Of a stretch of DNA of 64,000 nucleotides, positions 46,035 to 55,913 are shown piece after piece; the first letter of the stretch is position 1, and every line of letters starts with the position of its first letter. Below the pieces are notes generated by a model that worked only from the letters and a program-made list of their open reading frames with translations, searched no databases and was not told the origin of the DNA. The position numbers and the translations under genes are program-made. Source of the stretch: JBAYSY01 sp041675885 (GTDB lineage: Bacteria > Pseudomonadota > Alphaproteobacteria > Rhodobacterales > Rhodobacteraceae); assembly GCA_041675885.1 (NCBI GenBank), contig JBAYSY010000002.1:1-64000 (forward strand), written 5' to 3'.

Positions 46035-46056
46035 GAGTATTTCTGGCAAGATGAAG
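46035..46056. repeat. 22-bp intergenic repeat, copy 2
   Basis: Identical to 5257-5278. It lies just after the glmU stop and is followed on the transcribed strand by hairpin GCGGGGGT/ACCCCCGC (46009-46029), then glmS. Same layout as at 5257. Confidence 0.7.
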
Positions 46057-46067
46057 AGGGGAAGGGG

Positions 46068-47408
46068 TCATGCTTTCCCCGCCCTGGCGCGCAGGCTTTC
46101 CATGAGGCGCGCGGCGAGGCCGGGCTTGTTCTCCTGCCGGGCGCGGGCGACGGCCAGCGCGGCGTCGGGGACGTCCGCGGTGATAACCGAGCCCGAGGCG
46201 GTCATCGCCCCGGCGCCGACCTTCACGGGGGCCACCAGCATGGTGTCGGAGCCGATGAAGGTCCCGGCGCCGATCTCGGTGCGGTGTTTCGACACGCCGT
46301 CGTAATTGCAGGTCACCGTGCCGGCGCCGATATTGGCCCGCGCGCCGATATGGGCGTCGCCGATATAGCTGAGGTGATTGACCTTCGCGCCCTCGTCGAG
46401 GATCGCGTTCTTGATCTCGACGAAATTGCCCACGCGCGCGTCCCCGGCCAGTTCCGCGCCGGGGCGCAGCCTTGCGAAGGGGCCGACGATGGCGCCGCGC
46501 GAGACGTGGCAGCCCTCCAGATGGCAGAAGGCGCGGATCTCGGCGCCGGATTCCACCGTGACGCCGGGGCCGAACACCACATGCGGGCCGATGACCGCAT
46601 CGCGGCCGATATGGGTGTCGAGCGCGAAGAAGACGGTTTCCGGCGCGGTCAGCGTGACGCCGTTTTCCAGCGCCCCGGCGCGGGCGCGGGTCTGGAAGGC
46701 GGTCTCGGCGGCGGCGAGTTCGGCGCGGGTGTTGATGCCGAGCGTCTCGGCCTCGTCGCAGATCACCACCCCGGCCGAGAGCCCGCGGGCGCGGGCCAGT
46801 TCCACGATGTCGGTCAGGTAGTATTCCCCTGCGGCATTGCCGTTGCCGACCTGCGCCGCCAGATCGAACAGCGTGGCGGCTTCGGCGCAGATCACGCCGG
46901 AATTGCAGAGGGTTATCGCGCGCTCTTCATCCGTGGCGTCCTTGAACTCGACGATCCTGTCCAGTGCCTCGCCCCGTGCCACCAGCCTGCCGTAGCGGCC
47001 CGGATCGGCGGCGTGGAAGCCGAGCACGACGACCGCGTGGCGGGCGCGGGCCTCCTGCATCGCCTCCAGCGTTTCGGGCCGGACGAAGGGCGTGTCGCCG
47101 TAGAGCACCACCGCGTCGCCCCCGACCCCGGTGAGCAGCGGCGCGGCCTGCGCCACCGCATGGGCGGTGCCGAGCTGTTCCGCCTGCACCGCCACCTCGG
47201 CTTCGGGGTCGAGCTTGCGCAGCGTCTGCGTCACCGCTTCCGCCCCGTGGCCCGCGACCACCACCACCCGTTCCGGCCCCAGCGCGGTGCCCGCATGCAG
47301 CGCATGGGCAAGCAGGGGCGCCCCGCCGAGCGGGTGCAGCACCTTCGGCAGGTCGGAACCCATCCGCGTCCCCTGTCCGGCGGCGAGAACGATCAGCGAA
47401 ATCGGCAT
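46068..47408 (-). CDS. glmU: Bifunctional GlmU (GlcN-1-P acetyltransferase / UDP-GlcNAc pyrophosphorylase)
   Basis: 446 aa. The N-terminal uridyltransferase domain opens VLAAGQGTRMGSDLPKVLHP and the C-terminal domain is a left-handed beta-helix (hexapeptides such as VTVESGAEIRAFCHLEGCHV). The acetyl-CoA end carries NYDGVSKHRTEIGAGTFIGS, with the catalytic His. It works with GlmS, encoded next, to make UDP-GlcNAc for peptidoglycan and for LpxA. Confidence 0.97.
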   Translation of the reverse strand: MPISLIVLAAGQGTRMGSDLPKVLHPLGGAPLLAHALHAGTALGPERVVVVAGHGAEAVTQTLRKLDPEAEVAVQAEQLGTAHAVAQAAPLLTGVGGDAVVLYGDTPFVRPETLEAMQEARARHAVVVLGFHAADPGRYGRLVARGEALDRIVEFKDATDEERAITLCNSGVICAEAATLFDLAAQVGNGNAAGEYYLTDIVELARARGLSAGVVICDEAETLGINTRAELAAAETAFQTRARAGALENGVTLTAPETVFFALDTHIGRDAVIGPHVVFGPGVTVESGAEIRAFCHLEGCHVSRGAIVGPFARLRPGAELAGDARVGNFVEIKNAILDEGAKVNHLSYIGDAHIGARANIGAGTVTCNYDGVSKHRTEIGAGTFIGSDTMLVAPVKVGAGAMTASGSVITADVPDAALAVARARQENKPGLAARLMESLRARAGKA

Positions 47409-47516
47409 GGCTGCCCCTTTTCAAACACGTCCGCACCTTCTACCCGTGGGGGGCCGTTCCGCAAGGGGGGCGGCGATCACAGGGGCTTTCGCATTGTGAC
47501 AGGGGCAGGAGCGGGC

Positions 47517-48185
47517 ATGGGCACGGTGGTTTTCGACCTGGACGGGACGTTGGCGGACACGAGCGGCGACCTGCTGGCGGCGGCGAACGCCTGCCTCATT
47601 GCGCTGGGCCATGGGGCGCTGCTGGGGCCGGGTGATGCGGCCACCGCCTTTCAGGGCGGGCGGGCCATGCTGCGGCTGGGGTTCGGGCGGGCCGGCGGGC
47701 CGTGGTCCGAGGCCGATGTCGATGCGCAATACCCCCGGCTGCTGGCGGCCTATGAGGGGGCCATCGACCGCGAGACCCGGCTTTACGACGGTGCCATGGC
47801 GGCGGTGGAGCGGCTGCGCGCCGCCGGGCTGCGCACCGCCATCTGCACCAACAAGCCCGAGTATCTCGCCGACCTGCTGCTGCGCCGCCTGGGGGTGCGC
47901 GGGGAATTCGGCGCGCTGGTGGGCTCCGACACGCTGCCGGTGCGCAAGCCCGACCCGGCGCCCCTCATCGCGGCGATCGAGCGGGCCGGGGGGGCGGCCG
48001 GCCGGGCGTGCCTGATCGGCGATACCGAGACCGACCGCGCTACAGGCCGCGCCGCCAGGGTGCCGGTGGCGCTGGTCACCTTCGGCCCGGATGGCGAGGA
48101 GGTCGCCCGCCTTGCCCCCGAGGCGCTGCTGGCGCATTTCGACGACCTCGACCGGGTGGTGGCGGGGCTGCTGGGCCGGGATTGA
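47517..48185 (+). CDS. HAD-superfamily phosphatase, phosphoglycolate phosphatase-like
   Basis: 222 aa from ATG at 47517, AGGAG 5 bases before. HAD motif I VVFDLDGTLADTSGDLL with Asp nucleophile, motif II TAICTNKPEYLADLLL, and motif III/IV KPDPAPLIAAIE and LIGDTETDRATGRAA. This is the Gph type; specificity for phosphoglycolate is by similarity only. It diverges from glmU and converges on recA. Confidence 0.88.
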   Translation: MGTVVFDLDGTLADTSGDLLAAANACLIALGHGALLGPGDAATAFQGGRAMLRLGFGRAGGPWSEADVDAQYPRLLAAYEGAIDRETRLYDGAMAAVERLRAAGLRTAICTNKPEYLADLLLRRLGVRGEFGALVGSDTLPVRKPDPAPLIAAIERAGGAAGRACLIGDTETDRATGRAARVPVALVTFGPDGEEVARLAPEALLAHFDDLDRVVAGLLGRD

Positions 48186-48205
48186 CGCCGGGGGCCGACC
48201 GGCCT

Positions 48206-49276
48206 TCAGCCGTCCACCAGTTCCTCGTCCTCGCCGCCGGTCATGTCGAAGTCGAGCCCGTGGGCGGCGCGGATCTTGTCCTCGATCTCCAGCGCGACGG
48301 CGGGGTTCGTCTTGAGGAAGGTCTTGGCGTTCTCGCGCCCCTGGCCGATGCGTTCGTCGCCGTAGGAATACCACGAACCCGATTTCTCGACCACGCCCGC
48401 CTTCACGCCGAGGTCGATCAACTCGCCGGTCTTGGAGATGCCTTCGCCATACATGATGTCGAACTCGACCTGCTTGAAGGGCGGGGCCACCTTGTTCTTG
48501 ACCACCTTGACCCTTGTGGCGTTGCCCACAACCTCGTCGCGGTCCTTCACCGCGCCGATGCGGCGGATGTCGAGCCTCACGCTTGCGTAGAACTTGAGCG
48601 CGTTGCCGCCCGATGTGGTCTCGGGGTTGCCGAACATCACCCCGATCTTCATGCGGATCTGGTTGATGAAGATCACCATGCAGTTCGAGCGCCCGATGCT
48701 TGCGGTCAGCTTGCGCATCGCCTGGCTCATCAGCCTTGCCTGGGCGCCGACCTGGTGGTCGCCCATGTCGCCCTCGATCTCGGCCTTGGGCGTCAGCGCC
48801 GCCACCGAATCGACCACCACGAGGCTGACCGCGCCCGAACGCACCAGCGTATCGACGATCTCAAGCGCCTGCTCTCCGGTGTCGGGCTGGGAGATCAGCA
48901 ATTCGTCGAGGTTGACGCCCAGTTTCTTCGCATAGGTCGGGTCGAGCGCGTGTTCGGCATCGACGAAGGCGCAGACCCCGCCCTTTTTCTGTTCCTCGGC
49001 CACCACATGCAGCGTGAGCGTGGTCTTGCCCGAGCTTTCCGGCCCGTAGATTTCCACGATCCGGCCCTTGGGCAGCCCGCCGATCCCCAGCGCGATATCC
49101 AGCCCGAGCGAGCCGGTGGAGGTCGCCTCGATCTCGGCCACCGGGTTGTCGGCCCCGAGCCGCATGATCGAGCCCTTGCCGAACTGCCGTTCGATCTGCG
49201 CCAGCGCGCTGTCGAGCGCCTTCTGCTTGTCCATGTCGCGCCTTCCGTTGAAATCCAGCAAGCTTGCCGTCGTCAT
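48206..49276 (-). CDS. recA: Recombinase RecA
   Basis: 356 aa. DNA strand-exchange ATPase and SOS co-protease. Walker [20 protein letters not shown], Walker [11 protein letters not shown], and the RecA signature [14 protein letters not shown]. An N-terminal extension ([14 protein letters not shown]) precedes [20 protein letters not shown], as in other Rhodobacterales RecA. GGAGCACGAGGC lies before the start. SOS box 50 bases upstream. Confidence 0.98.
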   Translation of the reverse strand: MTTASLLDFNGRRDMDKQKALDSALAQIERQFGKGSIMRLGADNPVAEIEATSTGSLGLDIALGIGGLPKGRIVEIYGPESSGKTTLTLHVVAEEQKKGGVCAFVDAEHALDPTYAKKLGVNLDELLISQPDTGEQALEIVDTLVRSGAVSLVVVDSVAALTPKAEIEGDMGDHQVGAQARLMSQAMRKLTASIGRSNCMVIFINQIRMKIGVMFGNPETTSGGNALKFYASVRLDIRRIGAVKDRDEVVGNATRVKVVKNKVAPPFKQVEFDIMYGEGISKTGELIDLGVKAGVVEKSGSWYSYGDERIGQGRENAKTFLKTNPAVALEIEDKIRAAHGLDFDMTGGEDEELVDG

Positions 49277-49326
49277 GCCTCGTGCTCCTTATTTCACAGC
49301 CGGGGGAAGGCGGCAATCGCCGCGAT

Positions 49327-49341
49327 GTTCACTTTGCGTTC
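49327..49341 (-). promoter_or_regulatory. LexA SOS box of recA (GTTC-N7-GTTC)
   Basis: GTTCACTTTGCGTTC, the direct-repeat LexA operator known from alphaproteobacteria including Rhodobacter. On the recA strand it reads GAAC-N7-GAAC, 50 bases before the recA start. This predicts DNA-damage induction of recA. Confidence 0.85.
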
Positions 49342-49467
49342 ACGCCCTTATGCGATCAAAACGGGAACGTTTCAAGGGCTTTTACCATTCCAGCCATGGC
49401 GCAAAACGGTTAAAGGAAGGTTTACACAGGCCGCCCGGCGGCGATTTTTCCGGTTCGGAGGGTTGAA

Positions 49468-50064
49468 ATGCTGGTGTTCTGGGAACAGCGGATCGTGTTT
49501 CTCGCCACGCCCAAGACCGGCTCGACCGCCATCGCCACCGCGCTCGAATCGCTTGCGGTGCTGTCGATCCAGCGGCCGCCGGTGCTCAAGCACACCACGG
49601 TGCAGCGGTTCCACCGTTTCCTCGGCCCCTATCTCAAGGTCTCGGCGGGCGAGGAGTTCACCACCGTCGCGCTGATGCGCGAACCCGTGGACTGGCTGGG
49701 AAGCTGGTATCGCTACCGGCAGCGCGACGACATATCGGACCCGACGATGGCGACCACGGGGATGAGCTTCGACGCCTTCGCGCGGGCTTACTGCGAGGCG
49801 CCGCAGCCGGGCTTTGCCAGGGTGGGCTCGCAGGCGCGGTTCCTTGCGCCGCCGGGAAAGCCCGCGGTCGATCGCATCTTTCTTTATGAGCAGATCGGCG
49901 ATTTCGTCGAGTTCCTCGAAGACCGGCTGGGCTGCGCCATCGTGCTGCCGCGGGTCAATGTCTCGCCCGAGGCGGCGACCGACCTGTCGCCCGACACCGA
50001 AGCCCGGCTGCGCGAGGCGATGGCCGAGGATTTCGCGCTTTACGAACGGCTGCGCGCGAGGTGA
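49468..50064 (+). CDS. Sulfotransferase-fold protein
   Basis: 198 aa. The N terminus has a PAPS 5'-phosphosulfate loop, FLATPKTGSTAIATAL, and a 3'-phosphate motif LMREPVDWLGSWYRYRQRDD, both standard for sulfotransferases. LYEQIGDFVEFLEDRLG is typical of the helical end. Such genes between recA and alaS in this group are sometimes mislabelled gamma-glutamyl kinase; nothing here supports a kinase. Acceptor substrate unknown. It lies divergent to recA, so the recA regulatory region is shared. Confidence 0.8.
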   Translation: MLVFWEQRIVFLATPKTGSTAIATALESLAVLSIQRPPVLKHTTVQRFHRFLGPYLKVSAGEEFTTVALMREPVDWLGSWYRYRQRDDISDPTMATTGMSFDAFARAYCEAPQPGFARVGSQARFLAPPGKPAVDRIFLYEQIGDFVEFLEDRLGCAIVLPRVNVSPEAATDLSPDTEARLREAMAEDFALYERLRAR

Positions 50065-50175
50065 GGGCAGGGCCCCCGGTTCGCAATGCGCCAACCGCCC
50101 GTCCCGCTGTGGACAGGTGGGCCCGGCGCAGCTAAACCGGGGCGATTCTGCGCTCTGCCCATGAGGCCCCCGGAC

Positions 50176-52851
50176 ATGCCATCGCTTAACGACATCCGCT
50201 CGACCTTTCTCGACTACTTCGCCCGCAACGGGCATGAGGTGGTCGAAAGCTCGCCGCTCGTGCCGCGCAACGACCCGACGCTCATGTTCACCAATTCGGG
50301 CATGGTGCAGTTCAAGAACCTGTTCACCGGGGTCGAGCGGCGCGACTACAGCCGCGCCGCCACCTCGCAGAAATGCGTCCGGGCGGGCGGCAAGCACAAC
50401 GATCTCGACAACGTGGGCTATACCGCGCGCCATCACACCTTTTTCGAGATGCTGGGGAACTTCAGCTTCGGCGACTATTTCAAGGAAGCGGCGATCCCCT
50501 ACTCCTGGGAACTGATCACGAAGGAATTCGGCATCGACCCGTCCCGCCTGCTGGTCACCGTCTACCACACCGACGACGAGGCGGCGGAGATCTGGAAGAA
50601 GGTGGCAAACCTGCCTGACGAGCGCATCATCCGCATCCCCACCGACGACAACTTCTGGCGCATGGGCCCGACCGGCCCCTGCGGCCCCTGCACGGAAATC
50701 TTCTACGACCACGGCGACCACATCCCCGGCGGTCCGCCGGGCAGCCCGGACGAGGACGGCGACCGTTTCATCGAGATCTGGAACCTCGTCTTCATGCAGA
50801 ACGAGCAGATGCCCGACGGCAGCCTGCGCGTGCTCGACATGCAGTCGATCGACACCGGCATGGGGCTGGAGCGGGTCGGGGCGCTGTTGCAGGGCAAGCA
50901 CGACAACTACGACACCGACCTGATGCGCGGCCTGATCGAGGCTTCGGCCCATGCGACCTCGACCGACCCCGATGGCGGGGGCCGCATCCACCACCGGGTG
51001 ATCGCCGATCACCTGCGCTCGACCTCCTTCCTGATCGCCGACGGGGTGATGCCCTCGAACGAGGGGCGCGGCTACGTGCTGCGCCGGATCATGCGCCGCG
51101 CCATGCGCCACGCGCATCAACTGGGCGCGCAGGATCCGGTGATGCACCGGCTGGTGCCCGCGCTGGTGCGGCAGATGGGCGGGCATTATCCCGAACTGTC
51201 CCGCGCCCAGGCGCTGATCGAAGAGACGCTGCGGCTTGAGGAAACCCGGTTCCGCCAGACCCTCGACCGGGGGCTGCGGCTGCTGGACGACGAACTCGCC
51301 CGGCTTCCCGATGGCGCGGCGCTGCCCGGCGAGGCGGCGTTCCGGCTTTACGACACCTACGGCTTTCCGCTCGACCTCACGCAGGACGCGCTGCGCGAAC
51401 AGGGCCGCGGCGTGGACGTGGCCGGGTTCGACGCGGCGATGGCGGAACAGAAGGCCCGCGCCCGGGCAAGCTGGGCCGGATCGGGCGAAACCAGCGACGC
51501 CGCGGTCTGGTTCGACCTGACCGAACGCCACGGCGCGACCGAATTCCTCGGCTACGACACCGAGGCGGCGCAGGGCCAGATTCTCGCCCTGGTCGAGGGG
51601 GGCGCGGAACTGGCCGAGGCCACGGGCAAGGTGCAGGTGGTGCTGAACCAGACCCCGTTCTACGCCGAGGCGGGCGGGCAGGTCGGCGACACCGGCCTGC
51701 TGCGCACCGACACCGGCGCCGCGCGGATCACCGACACCCGCAAGGCGCAGGGGCTGTTCGTGCATATGGCCGAGGTCACCGAGGGCAAGATCGCCGTCGG
51801 GCAGGGCGCGGTGCTTGAGGTCGATCACGCAAGGCGCAGCGCGATCCGCGCCAACCATTCGGCCACCCATCTGCTGCACGAGGCGTTGCGCCGTACCCTG
51901 GGCGATCACGTCGCCCAGCGCGGCAGCCTGAACGCGCCCGACCGGCTGCGCTTCGACTTCAGCCACTCGGGCGCGATGAGCGGCGATGACCTCGCGCGCG
52001 TGGAGGCCGAGGTCAACGCCTTCATCCGCCAGGACAGCCCGGTCGAGACCCGCATCATGTCGCCCGACGAGGCCCGCGCCCTCGGGGCGCAGGCGCTGTT
52101 CGGCGAGAAATACGGCGACGAGGTGCGGGTGGTGGCGATGGGCGCGCTGGAGGGCTCCGGCAAGGGGGGTGACGGGCGCACCTACTCGCTGGAACTGTGC
52201 GGCGGCACTCATGTGGCGCGCACCGGCGAGATCGGGCTTTGCGTTCTGCTGGGCGAATCGGCCTCCTCCGCCGGGGTGCGGCGGATCGAGGCGCTGACCG
52301 GCGAGGGGGCGCTGGCCCATATCGCGGCGCAATCGGCGCATCTGGCCGAGGTGGCGGGGGTGCTGCGCGCCCAGCCCGCCGAACTCGCGGACCGGGTGAA
52401 GGCGCTGCTGGACGAACGCCGCAGTTTGCAAAATGAGGTGGCGCAGCTGCGCCGCGAGATCGCAATGGGCGGCGGCGGGGCGGTGACCCCGGGGCCGGAC
52501 GCGAAGGAAATCAACGGGGTGCGCTTCGTTGCCCAGGTGCTTTCGGGTGTCTCGGGCAAGGATCTGCCGGCGCTGATCGACGCGGCGAAGGACCGGATCG
52601 GCTCGGGCGCGGTGCTGCTGATCGCCGACACGGGCGGCAAGCCCGCGGTGGCGGCCGGGGTCACGGCGGACCTGACCGGCCGCCTGTCGGCGGTCGATCT
52701 CCTGCGCCCGGCGGTGGCGGCGCTCGGCGGCAAGGGCGGCGGCGGGCGCCCCGACCTGGCACAGGGCGGCGGTGCCGACATCGGCGCGGCCGAAGCGGCG
52801 GTGGCGGCGGCCGAGGCGGTGATCGGCGCGCTTGAGACCGTGGCCGGATAA
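50176..52851 (+). CDS. alaS: Alanine-tRNA ligase
   Basis: 891 aa from ATG at 50176 ([20 protein letters not shown] matches family starts). Class II catalytic core (motif 2 [20 protein letters not shown]), editing domain with [15 protein letters not shown] and [15 protein letters not shown] zinc ligands, and the C-terminal Gly-rich oligomerisation part ([18 protein letters not shown]). It charges tRNA-Ala and clears mischarged Ser or Gly. Confidence 0.98.
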   Translation: MPSLNDIRSTFLDYFARNGHEVVESSPLVPRNDPTLMFTNSGMVQFKNLFTGVERRDYSRAATSQKCVRAGGKHNDLDNVGYTARHHTFFEMLGNFSFGDYFKEAAIPYSWELITKEFGIDPSRLLVTVYHTDDEAAEIWKKVANLPDERIIRIPTDDNFWRMGPTGPCGPCTEIFYDHGDHIPGGPPGSPDEDGDRFIEIWNLVFMQNEQMPDGSLRVLDMQSIDTGMGLERVGALLQGKHDNYDTDLMRGLIEASAHATSTDPDGGGRIHHRVIADHLRSTSFLIADGVMPSNEGRGYVLRRIMRRAMRHAHQLGAQDPVMHRLVPALVRQMGGHYPELSRAQALIEETLRLEETRFRQTLDRGLRLLDDELARLPDGAALPGEAAFRLYDTYGFPLDLTQDALREQGRGVDVAGFDAAMAEQKARARASWAGSGETSDAAVWFDLTERHGATEFLGYDTEAAQGQILALVEGGAELAEATGKVQVVLNQTPFYAEAGGQVGDTGLLRTDTGAARITDTRKAQGLFVHMAEVTEGKIAVGQGAVLEVDHARRSAIRANHSATHLLHEALRRTLGDHVAQRGSLNAPDRLRFDFSHSGAMSGDDLARVEAEVNAFIRQDSPVETRIMSPDEARALGAQALFGEKYGDEVRVVAMGALEGSGKGGDGRTYSLELCGGTHVARTGEIGLCVLLGESASSAGVRRIEALTGEGALAHIAAQSAHLAEVAGVLRAQPAELADRVKALLDERRSLQNEVAQLRREIAMGGGGAVTPGPDAKEINGVRFVAQVLSGVSGKDLPALIDAAKDRIGSGAVLLIADTGGKPAVAAGVTADLTGRLSAVDLLRPAVAALGGKGGGGRPDLAQGGGADIGAAEAAVAAAEAVIGALETVAG

Positions 52852-52865
52852 CAGGAGGAGAGACG

Positions 52866-53156
52866 ATGCCCACAGCACTCTGGATCGCCAATGTCGAGGT
52901 GACCGACACCGACGCCTACGGCCGCTACGCGAAACTGGCGGGCCCGGCGATCGCCGACCACGGCGGCCAGTTCCTCGCCCGCGCCGGGCGCTACGTCCAG
53001 CTTGAGGGGCGGGAGCGCACGCGCAACGTGGTGGCGCGCTTCCCCTCGGTCGAGGCGGCGGTGGCCTGCTACAACTCCCCCGCCTATCAGCAGGCGCTGG
53101 ACCATGCGCGCGGCGCCTCGGTCCGCGACCTGGTGGTGGTCGAGGAGATGGAGTGA
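52866..53156 (+). CDS. DUF1330 family protein
   Basis: 96 aa. Dimeric alpha-beta barrel fold expected. IANVEVTDTDAYGRYAKLAG and VARFPSVEAAVACYNSPAYQ are the family landmarks. Function unknown; small dabb proteins often bind or modify small aromatic compounds. GGAGGAGAG precedes the ATG, 14 bases after alaS, so it is probably co-transcribed. Confidence 0.93.
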   Translation: MPTALWIANVEVTDTDAYGRYAKLAGPAIADHGGQFLARAGRYVQLEGRERTRNVVARFPSVEAAVACYNSPAYQQALDHARGASVRDLVVVEEME

Positions 53157-53477
53157 GGGCGTACCCGCCCGCCTTGCACCCCCCGCCCGCCTTGCACCCG
53201 TGGTGAGTTCGGGAGCCTCCGGCGGGGATATTTCTTTCACGGTGAAGCGCAATAGTTCCACGCCCTGCCTCGGGCGGCCCGAGAGCCGGGGAGACAGGGC
53301 GCTTCACCGTGGCGGTCATCGGCGTCCCCGCCTGTACCGCCTTTTCTCTATGTCACGGGAGGGTAAAGAAAACCCTAATGCGCCTTCACCGTGAAAGAAA
53401 TATCCTCGGGGGGTGAATTGGGCGCGCAGCGCACAAGAGGGGGGCAGACGGCCCCCCTTGCCCCGCCGGTCACAGGC
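53157..53477. other. Convergent intergenic region with repeats
   Basis: About 320 bases. It contains CGCCCGCCTTGCACCC twice in tandem (53167-53200), and two halves of the hairpin-bearing repeat pointing toward one another (53212-53250 and 53383-53462), with unrelated sequence between. No gene found. Confidence 0.5.
53212..53462. repeat. Hairpin-bearing intergenic repeat, rearranged copy 3
   Basis: GAGCCTCCGGCGGGGATATT plus TCTTTCACGGTGAA on the left and CTTCACCGTGAAAGAAATAT plus CCTCGGGGGG on the right form inverted ends. The right half ends in GCACAAGA and a hairpin GGGGGGC (53439-53445) / GCCCCCC (53451-53457). Looks like a recombined pair of copies. Confidence 0.65.
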
Positions 53478-53813
53478 TCAGCCGCCGGATCCCGCCTCGA
53501 CCGTCACCCGCTGGCTCAGCGCGCCACTCGCGGGGTCGTAGATCAGGATCTCGCCCGTGTCGGTCACCACCGCATACCAGCCCTCGGCCCAGGTGACTGC
53601 CTGCGGCCGCGCGCCTTCGGGCAGCGCGATGGTCTCGGGCAGCGCGGGCAGGGCAGGCGCCCCCGCCGCATGCGGGAAGCGGGTGACAACCACCGCGACG
53701 ACCGTTATCACCCCCACGATCATGCTGAGCGTCAGCCCGATCACCAGAAGTTGCAAGAAGCGGAGCCCCGGCGGCAGTCTCGCCGCGTCGCCCCCCTGCG
53801 GAGCCCTGTCCAT
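53478..53813 (-). CDS. DUF6476-like small membrane protein
   Basis: 111 aa. One membrane segment (about 22-43, LLVIGLTLSMIVGVITVVAV) after a short N-terminal tail; the C-terminal part (EGWYAVVTDTGEILIYDPAS) faces the periplasm or cytoplasm as a small beta domain. It matches my memory of DUF6476, a Rhodobacterales family beside RluA. GGAGGGGG precedes the ATG. The start codon shares the palindrome CATG with the oppositely oriented RluA gene. Confidence 0.75.
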   Translation of the reverse strand: MDRAPQGGDAARLPPGLRFLQLLVIGLTLSMIVGVITVVAVVVTRFPHAAGAPALPALPETIALPEGARPQAVTWAEGWYAVVTDTGEILIYDPASGALSQRVTVEAGSGG

Positions 53814-54834
53814 GGCCTTGCCCCCCTCCGTCCTGACGGTCACCATCGGGGAAGACCCCCCGCCGCGCCTTGATAAGGCGCTGGTGCGCGACGCGCCAGA
53901 GGCGGCGGGGCTGTCGCGCTCGCGCCTCGCCCGGCTGATCGCCGGGGGCGCGGTCAGCCGGGCGGGCGCGGCATTGACCGATCCGGCGGCGCGGGTCGCG
54001 GCGGGGGAGGTGGTCGAGATCGCGCTTGCCCCCGCCGCGCCGGTCGCGGCCGCGCCCGAGGACATTCCGCTGAGCATCGTGCATGAGGACGACGACCTGA
54101 TCGTGATCGACAAGCCCGCCGGGCTCGTGGTGCATCCGGCGCCGGGTGCGGCCGGGGGCACGCTGGTCAATGCGCTCCTGCACCATTGCGCGGGCAGCCT
54201 GTCGGGGATCGGCGGGATGCTGCGGCCGGGGATCGTCCACCGGCTCGACAAGGACACCACCGGGCTTCTGGTCGCGGCCAAGTCCGACCGGGCGCATCAG
54301 GGCCTCGCGGCGCAGTTCGAGGCGCATACGGTCACCCGCCGCTACCTCGGGCTGGTGCATGGCGTGCCCGACGCCGCCGACCCGCGGCTGCGCGGCACCA
54401 AGGGCGTGACGGTCGAGGCCGGGAACATCCGCATCATTACCGGCATCGCCCGCCACCGCACCGACCGGCAGCGTCAGGCGGCGGTCTTCGGCGCGGGCCG
54501 CCATGCGGTGACCCATGTGCGGGTGCTCGAAGCCTTGGGTGCCGCCGCGCTGGTCGAGTGCCGACTGGAGACCGGCCGCACCCATCAGATCCGGGTCCAC
54601 ATGGCCCATGCCGGTCACGGGCTGATCGGCGATCCGGTCTATGGCGGGCGGCGGCGCCTGCCCGCCCGCGCCCCCGGCGCGGCGGCGGCGGCGGCGTTTC
54701 CCCGCCAGGCGCTTCACGCCGCACGGCTGGGGTTCGAGCATCCGGTGAGCGGCGCGCGGCTCGACTTCACCGCGCCCTTGCCCGCGGACATGGCGGCGCT
54801 GCTTGCGGCCTTGCGGGGCGCTGACGCCGGATGA
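53812..54834 (+). CDS. RluA-family pseudouridine synthase (RluD-like)
   Basis: 340 aa. S4-like RNA-binding domain at the N terminus (RSRLARLIAGGAVS), catalytic domain with GIVHRLDKDTTGLLVAAK, where Asp of HRLDKDT is the nucleophile, and C-terminal GRTHQIRVHMAHAGHGLIGD. The target in 23S rRNA is uncertain (RluD-type would be helix 69). Starts with ATG in CATG shared with DUF6476. GGAG 8 bases before. Confidence 0.93.
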   Translation: MALPPSVLTVTIGEDPPPRLDKALVRDAPEAAGLSRSRLARLIAGGAVSRAGAALTDPAARVAAGEVVEIALAPAAPVAAAPEDIPLSIVHEDDDLIVIDKPAGLVVHPAPGAAGGTLVNALLHHCAGSLSGIGGMLRPGIVHRLDKDTTGLLVAAKSDRAHQGLAAQFEAHTVTRRYLGLVHGVPDAADPRLRGTKGVTVEAGNIRIITGIARHRTDRQRQAAVFGAGRHAVTHVRVLEALGAAALVECRLETGRTHQIRVHMAHAGHGLIGDPVYGGRRRLPARAPGAAAAAAFPRQALHAARLGFEHPVSGARLDFTAPLPADMAALLAALRGADAG

Positions 54835-55016
54835 CCGGGGCTGACAACCGCGTGAGAATGCCGACATGGCGACGGAACCGGCGCCCGGCCGCGTTATATA
54901 GGGTGGAAAACGCAGCCGCTGGCGGCGGGGGCCTTGTGCGGCCTGCCCTCGGGCCATAGCCTTGAAGGCCGCCGCAAGGGGTTGCAGGACGAACAGCGAA
55001 ACGAACAGGGGTCAGG

Positions 55017-55913
55017 ATGAGCAATTACACCAATCTTCCCGCACCCAGCCCGGAAGCCGGGCTGAACCGCTATCTTCAGGACATCCGCAAGTTCCCGATG
55101 CTGGAGCCGGAAGAGGAATACATGCTGGCCAAGCGCTGGGTCGATCATCAGGACGCCGAGGCGGCGCACCGGCTGGTGACCTCGCACCTGCGGCTGGCGG
55201 CCAAGATCGCCATGGGCTACCGCGGCTACGGCCTGCCGCAGGCCGAGGTGATTTCCGAAGGCAACGTGGGCCTGATGCAGGCGGTCAAGCGGTTCGACCC
55301 GGAAAGGGGTTTCCGGCTGGCGACCTATGCGATGTGGTGGATCCGCGCCTCGATCCAGGAATACATCCTGCGGTCGTGGTCGCTGGTCAAGATGGGCACC
55401 ACCAGCGGACAGAAGAAGCTGTTCTTCAACCTGCGCAAGGCCAAGTCGCGGATCGGCGCGCTGGAAGAGGGCGACCTGCGCCCCGAGAACGTGGCCCGGA
55501 TCGCCCATGACCTGAGCGTGACCGAAGACGAGGTGATCGCGATGAACCGCCGCCTCGCCGGTGGTGACGCCTCGCTCAACGTCATGGTGGGGGCGGATGC
55601 CGACGGCACGACCCAGTGGCAGGACTGGCTGGAAGACGAGGATGCCGACCAGGCGCAGGATTTCGAGAACCGCGACGAGTTCGAGACGCGGATGGCGCTT
55701 CTGACCGAGGCGATGGACGTGCTGAACGAGCGCGAACGCGACATCCTCACCCAGCGGCGGCTGGCCGAGACGCCGGTCACGCTGGAGGACCTGTCGGTGC
55801 AATACAGCGTCAGCCGCGAACGCATCCGCCAGATCGAGGTCCGCGCCTTCGAGAAGTTGCAGGCGCGGATGAAGGAACTGGCGCAGGGCAAGGGGATGCT
55901 GACCCCGGCATGA
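55017..55913 (+). CDS. rpoH: RNA polymerase sigma-32 factor
   Basis: 298 aa heat-shock sigma factor. Region 2 has RLAAKIAMGYRGYGLPQAEV and EGNVGLMQAVKRFDPERGFR, the RpoH box QKKLFFNLRK is at 132-141, and region 4.2 is EDLSVQYSVSRERIRQIEVR. Start ATG after CAGGGGTCAGG. Proximity to RluA is the usual alphaproteobacterial order. Rhodobacter-type genomes often carry two rpoH genes; which this is cannot be told. Confidence 0.96.
   Translation: MSNYTNLPAPSPEAGLNRYLQDIRKFPMLEPEEEYMLAKRWVDHQDAEAAHRLVTSHLRLAAKIAMGYRGYGLPQAEVISEGNVGLMQAVKRFDPERGFRLATYAMWWIRASIQEYILRSWSLVKMGTTSGQKKLFFNLRKAKSRIGALEEGDLRPENVARIAHDLSVTEDEVIAMNRRLAGGDASLNVMVGADADGTTQWQDWLEDEDADQAQDFENRDEFETRMALLTEAMDVLNERERDILTQRRLAETPVTLEDLSVQYSVSRERIRQIEVRAFEKLQARMKELAQGKGMLTPA

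Noticed and set aside
45947..46067. glmS-type ribozyme or riboswitch upstream of glmS
   Set aside because: Only 120 bases with a repeat and a G/C hairpin separate glmU and glmS. Nothing resembles the glmS ribozyme core, which is known from Gram-positive bacteria.
49468..50064. Label gamma-glutamyl kinase sometimes used for this gene in related genomes
   Set aside because: The sequence has sulfotransferase PAPS motifs (PKTGSTA and REPVDWLGSWY) and no amino-acid-kinase motif.
53167..53200. Tandem CGCCCGCCTTGCACCC as start of a CRISPR array
   Set aside because: Only two adjacent copies, no spacers of regular length, and no cas genes in the window.
49372..53319. Very long open frame (1315 codons) on the minus strand
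   Set aside because: It lies antisense to the sulfotransferase-like gene, alaS and DUF1330. The high GC third positions of alaS remove stop codons from this frame; its translation is low-complexity and resembles no protein.
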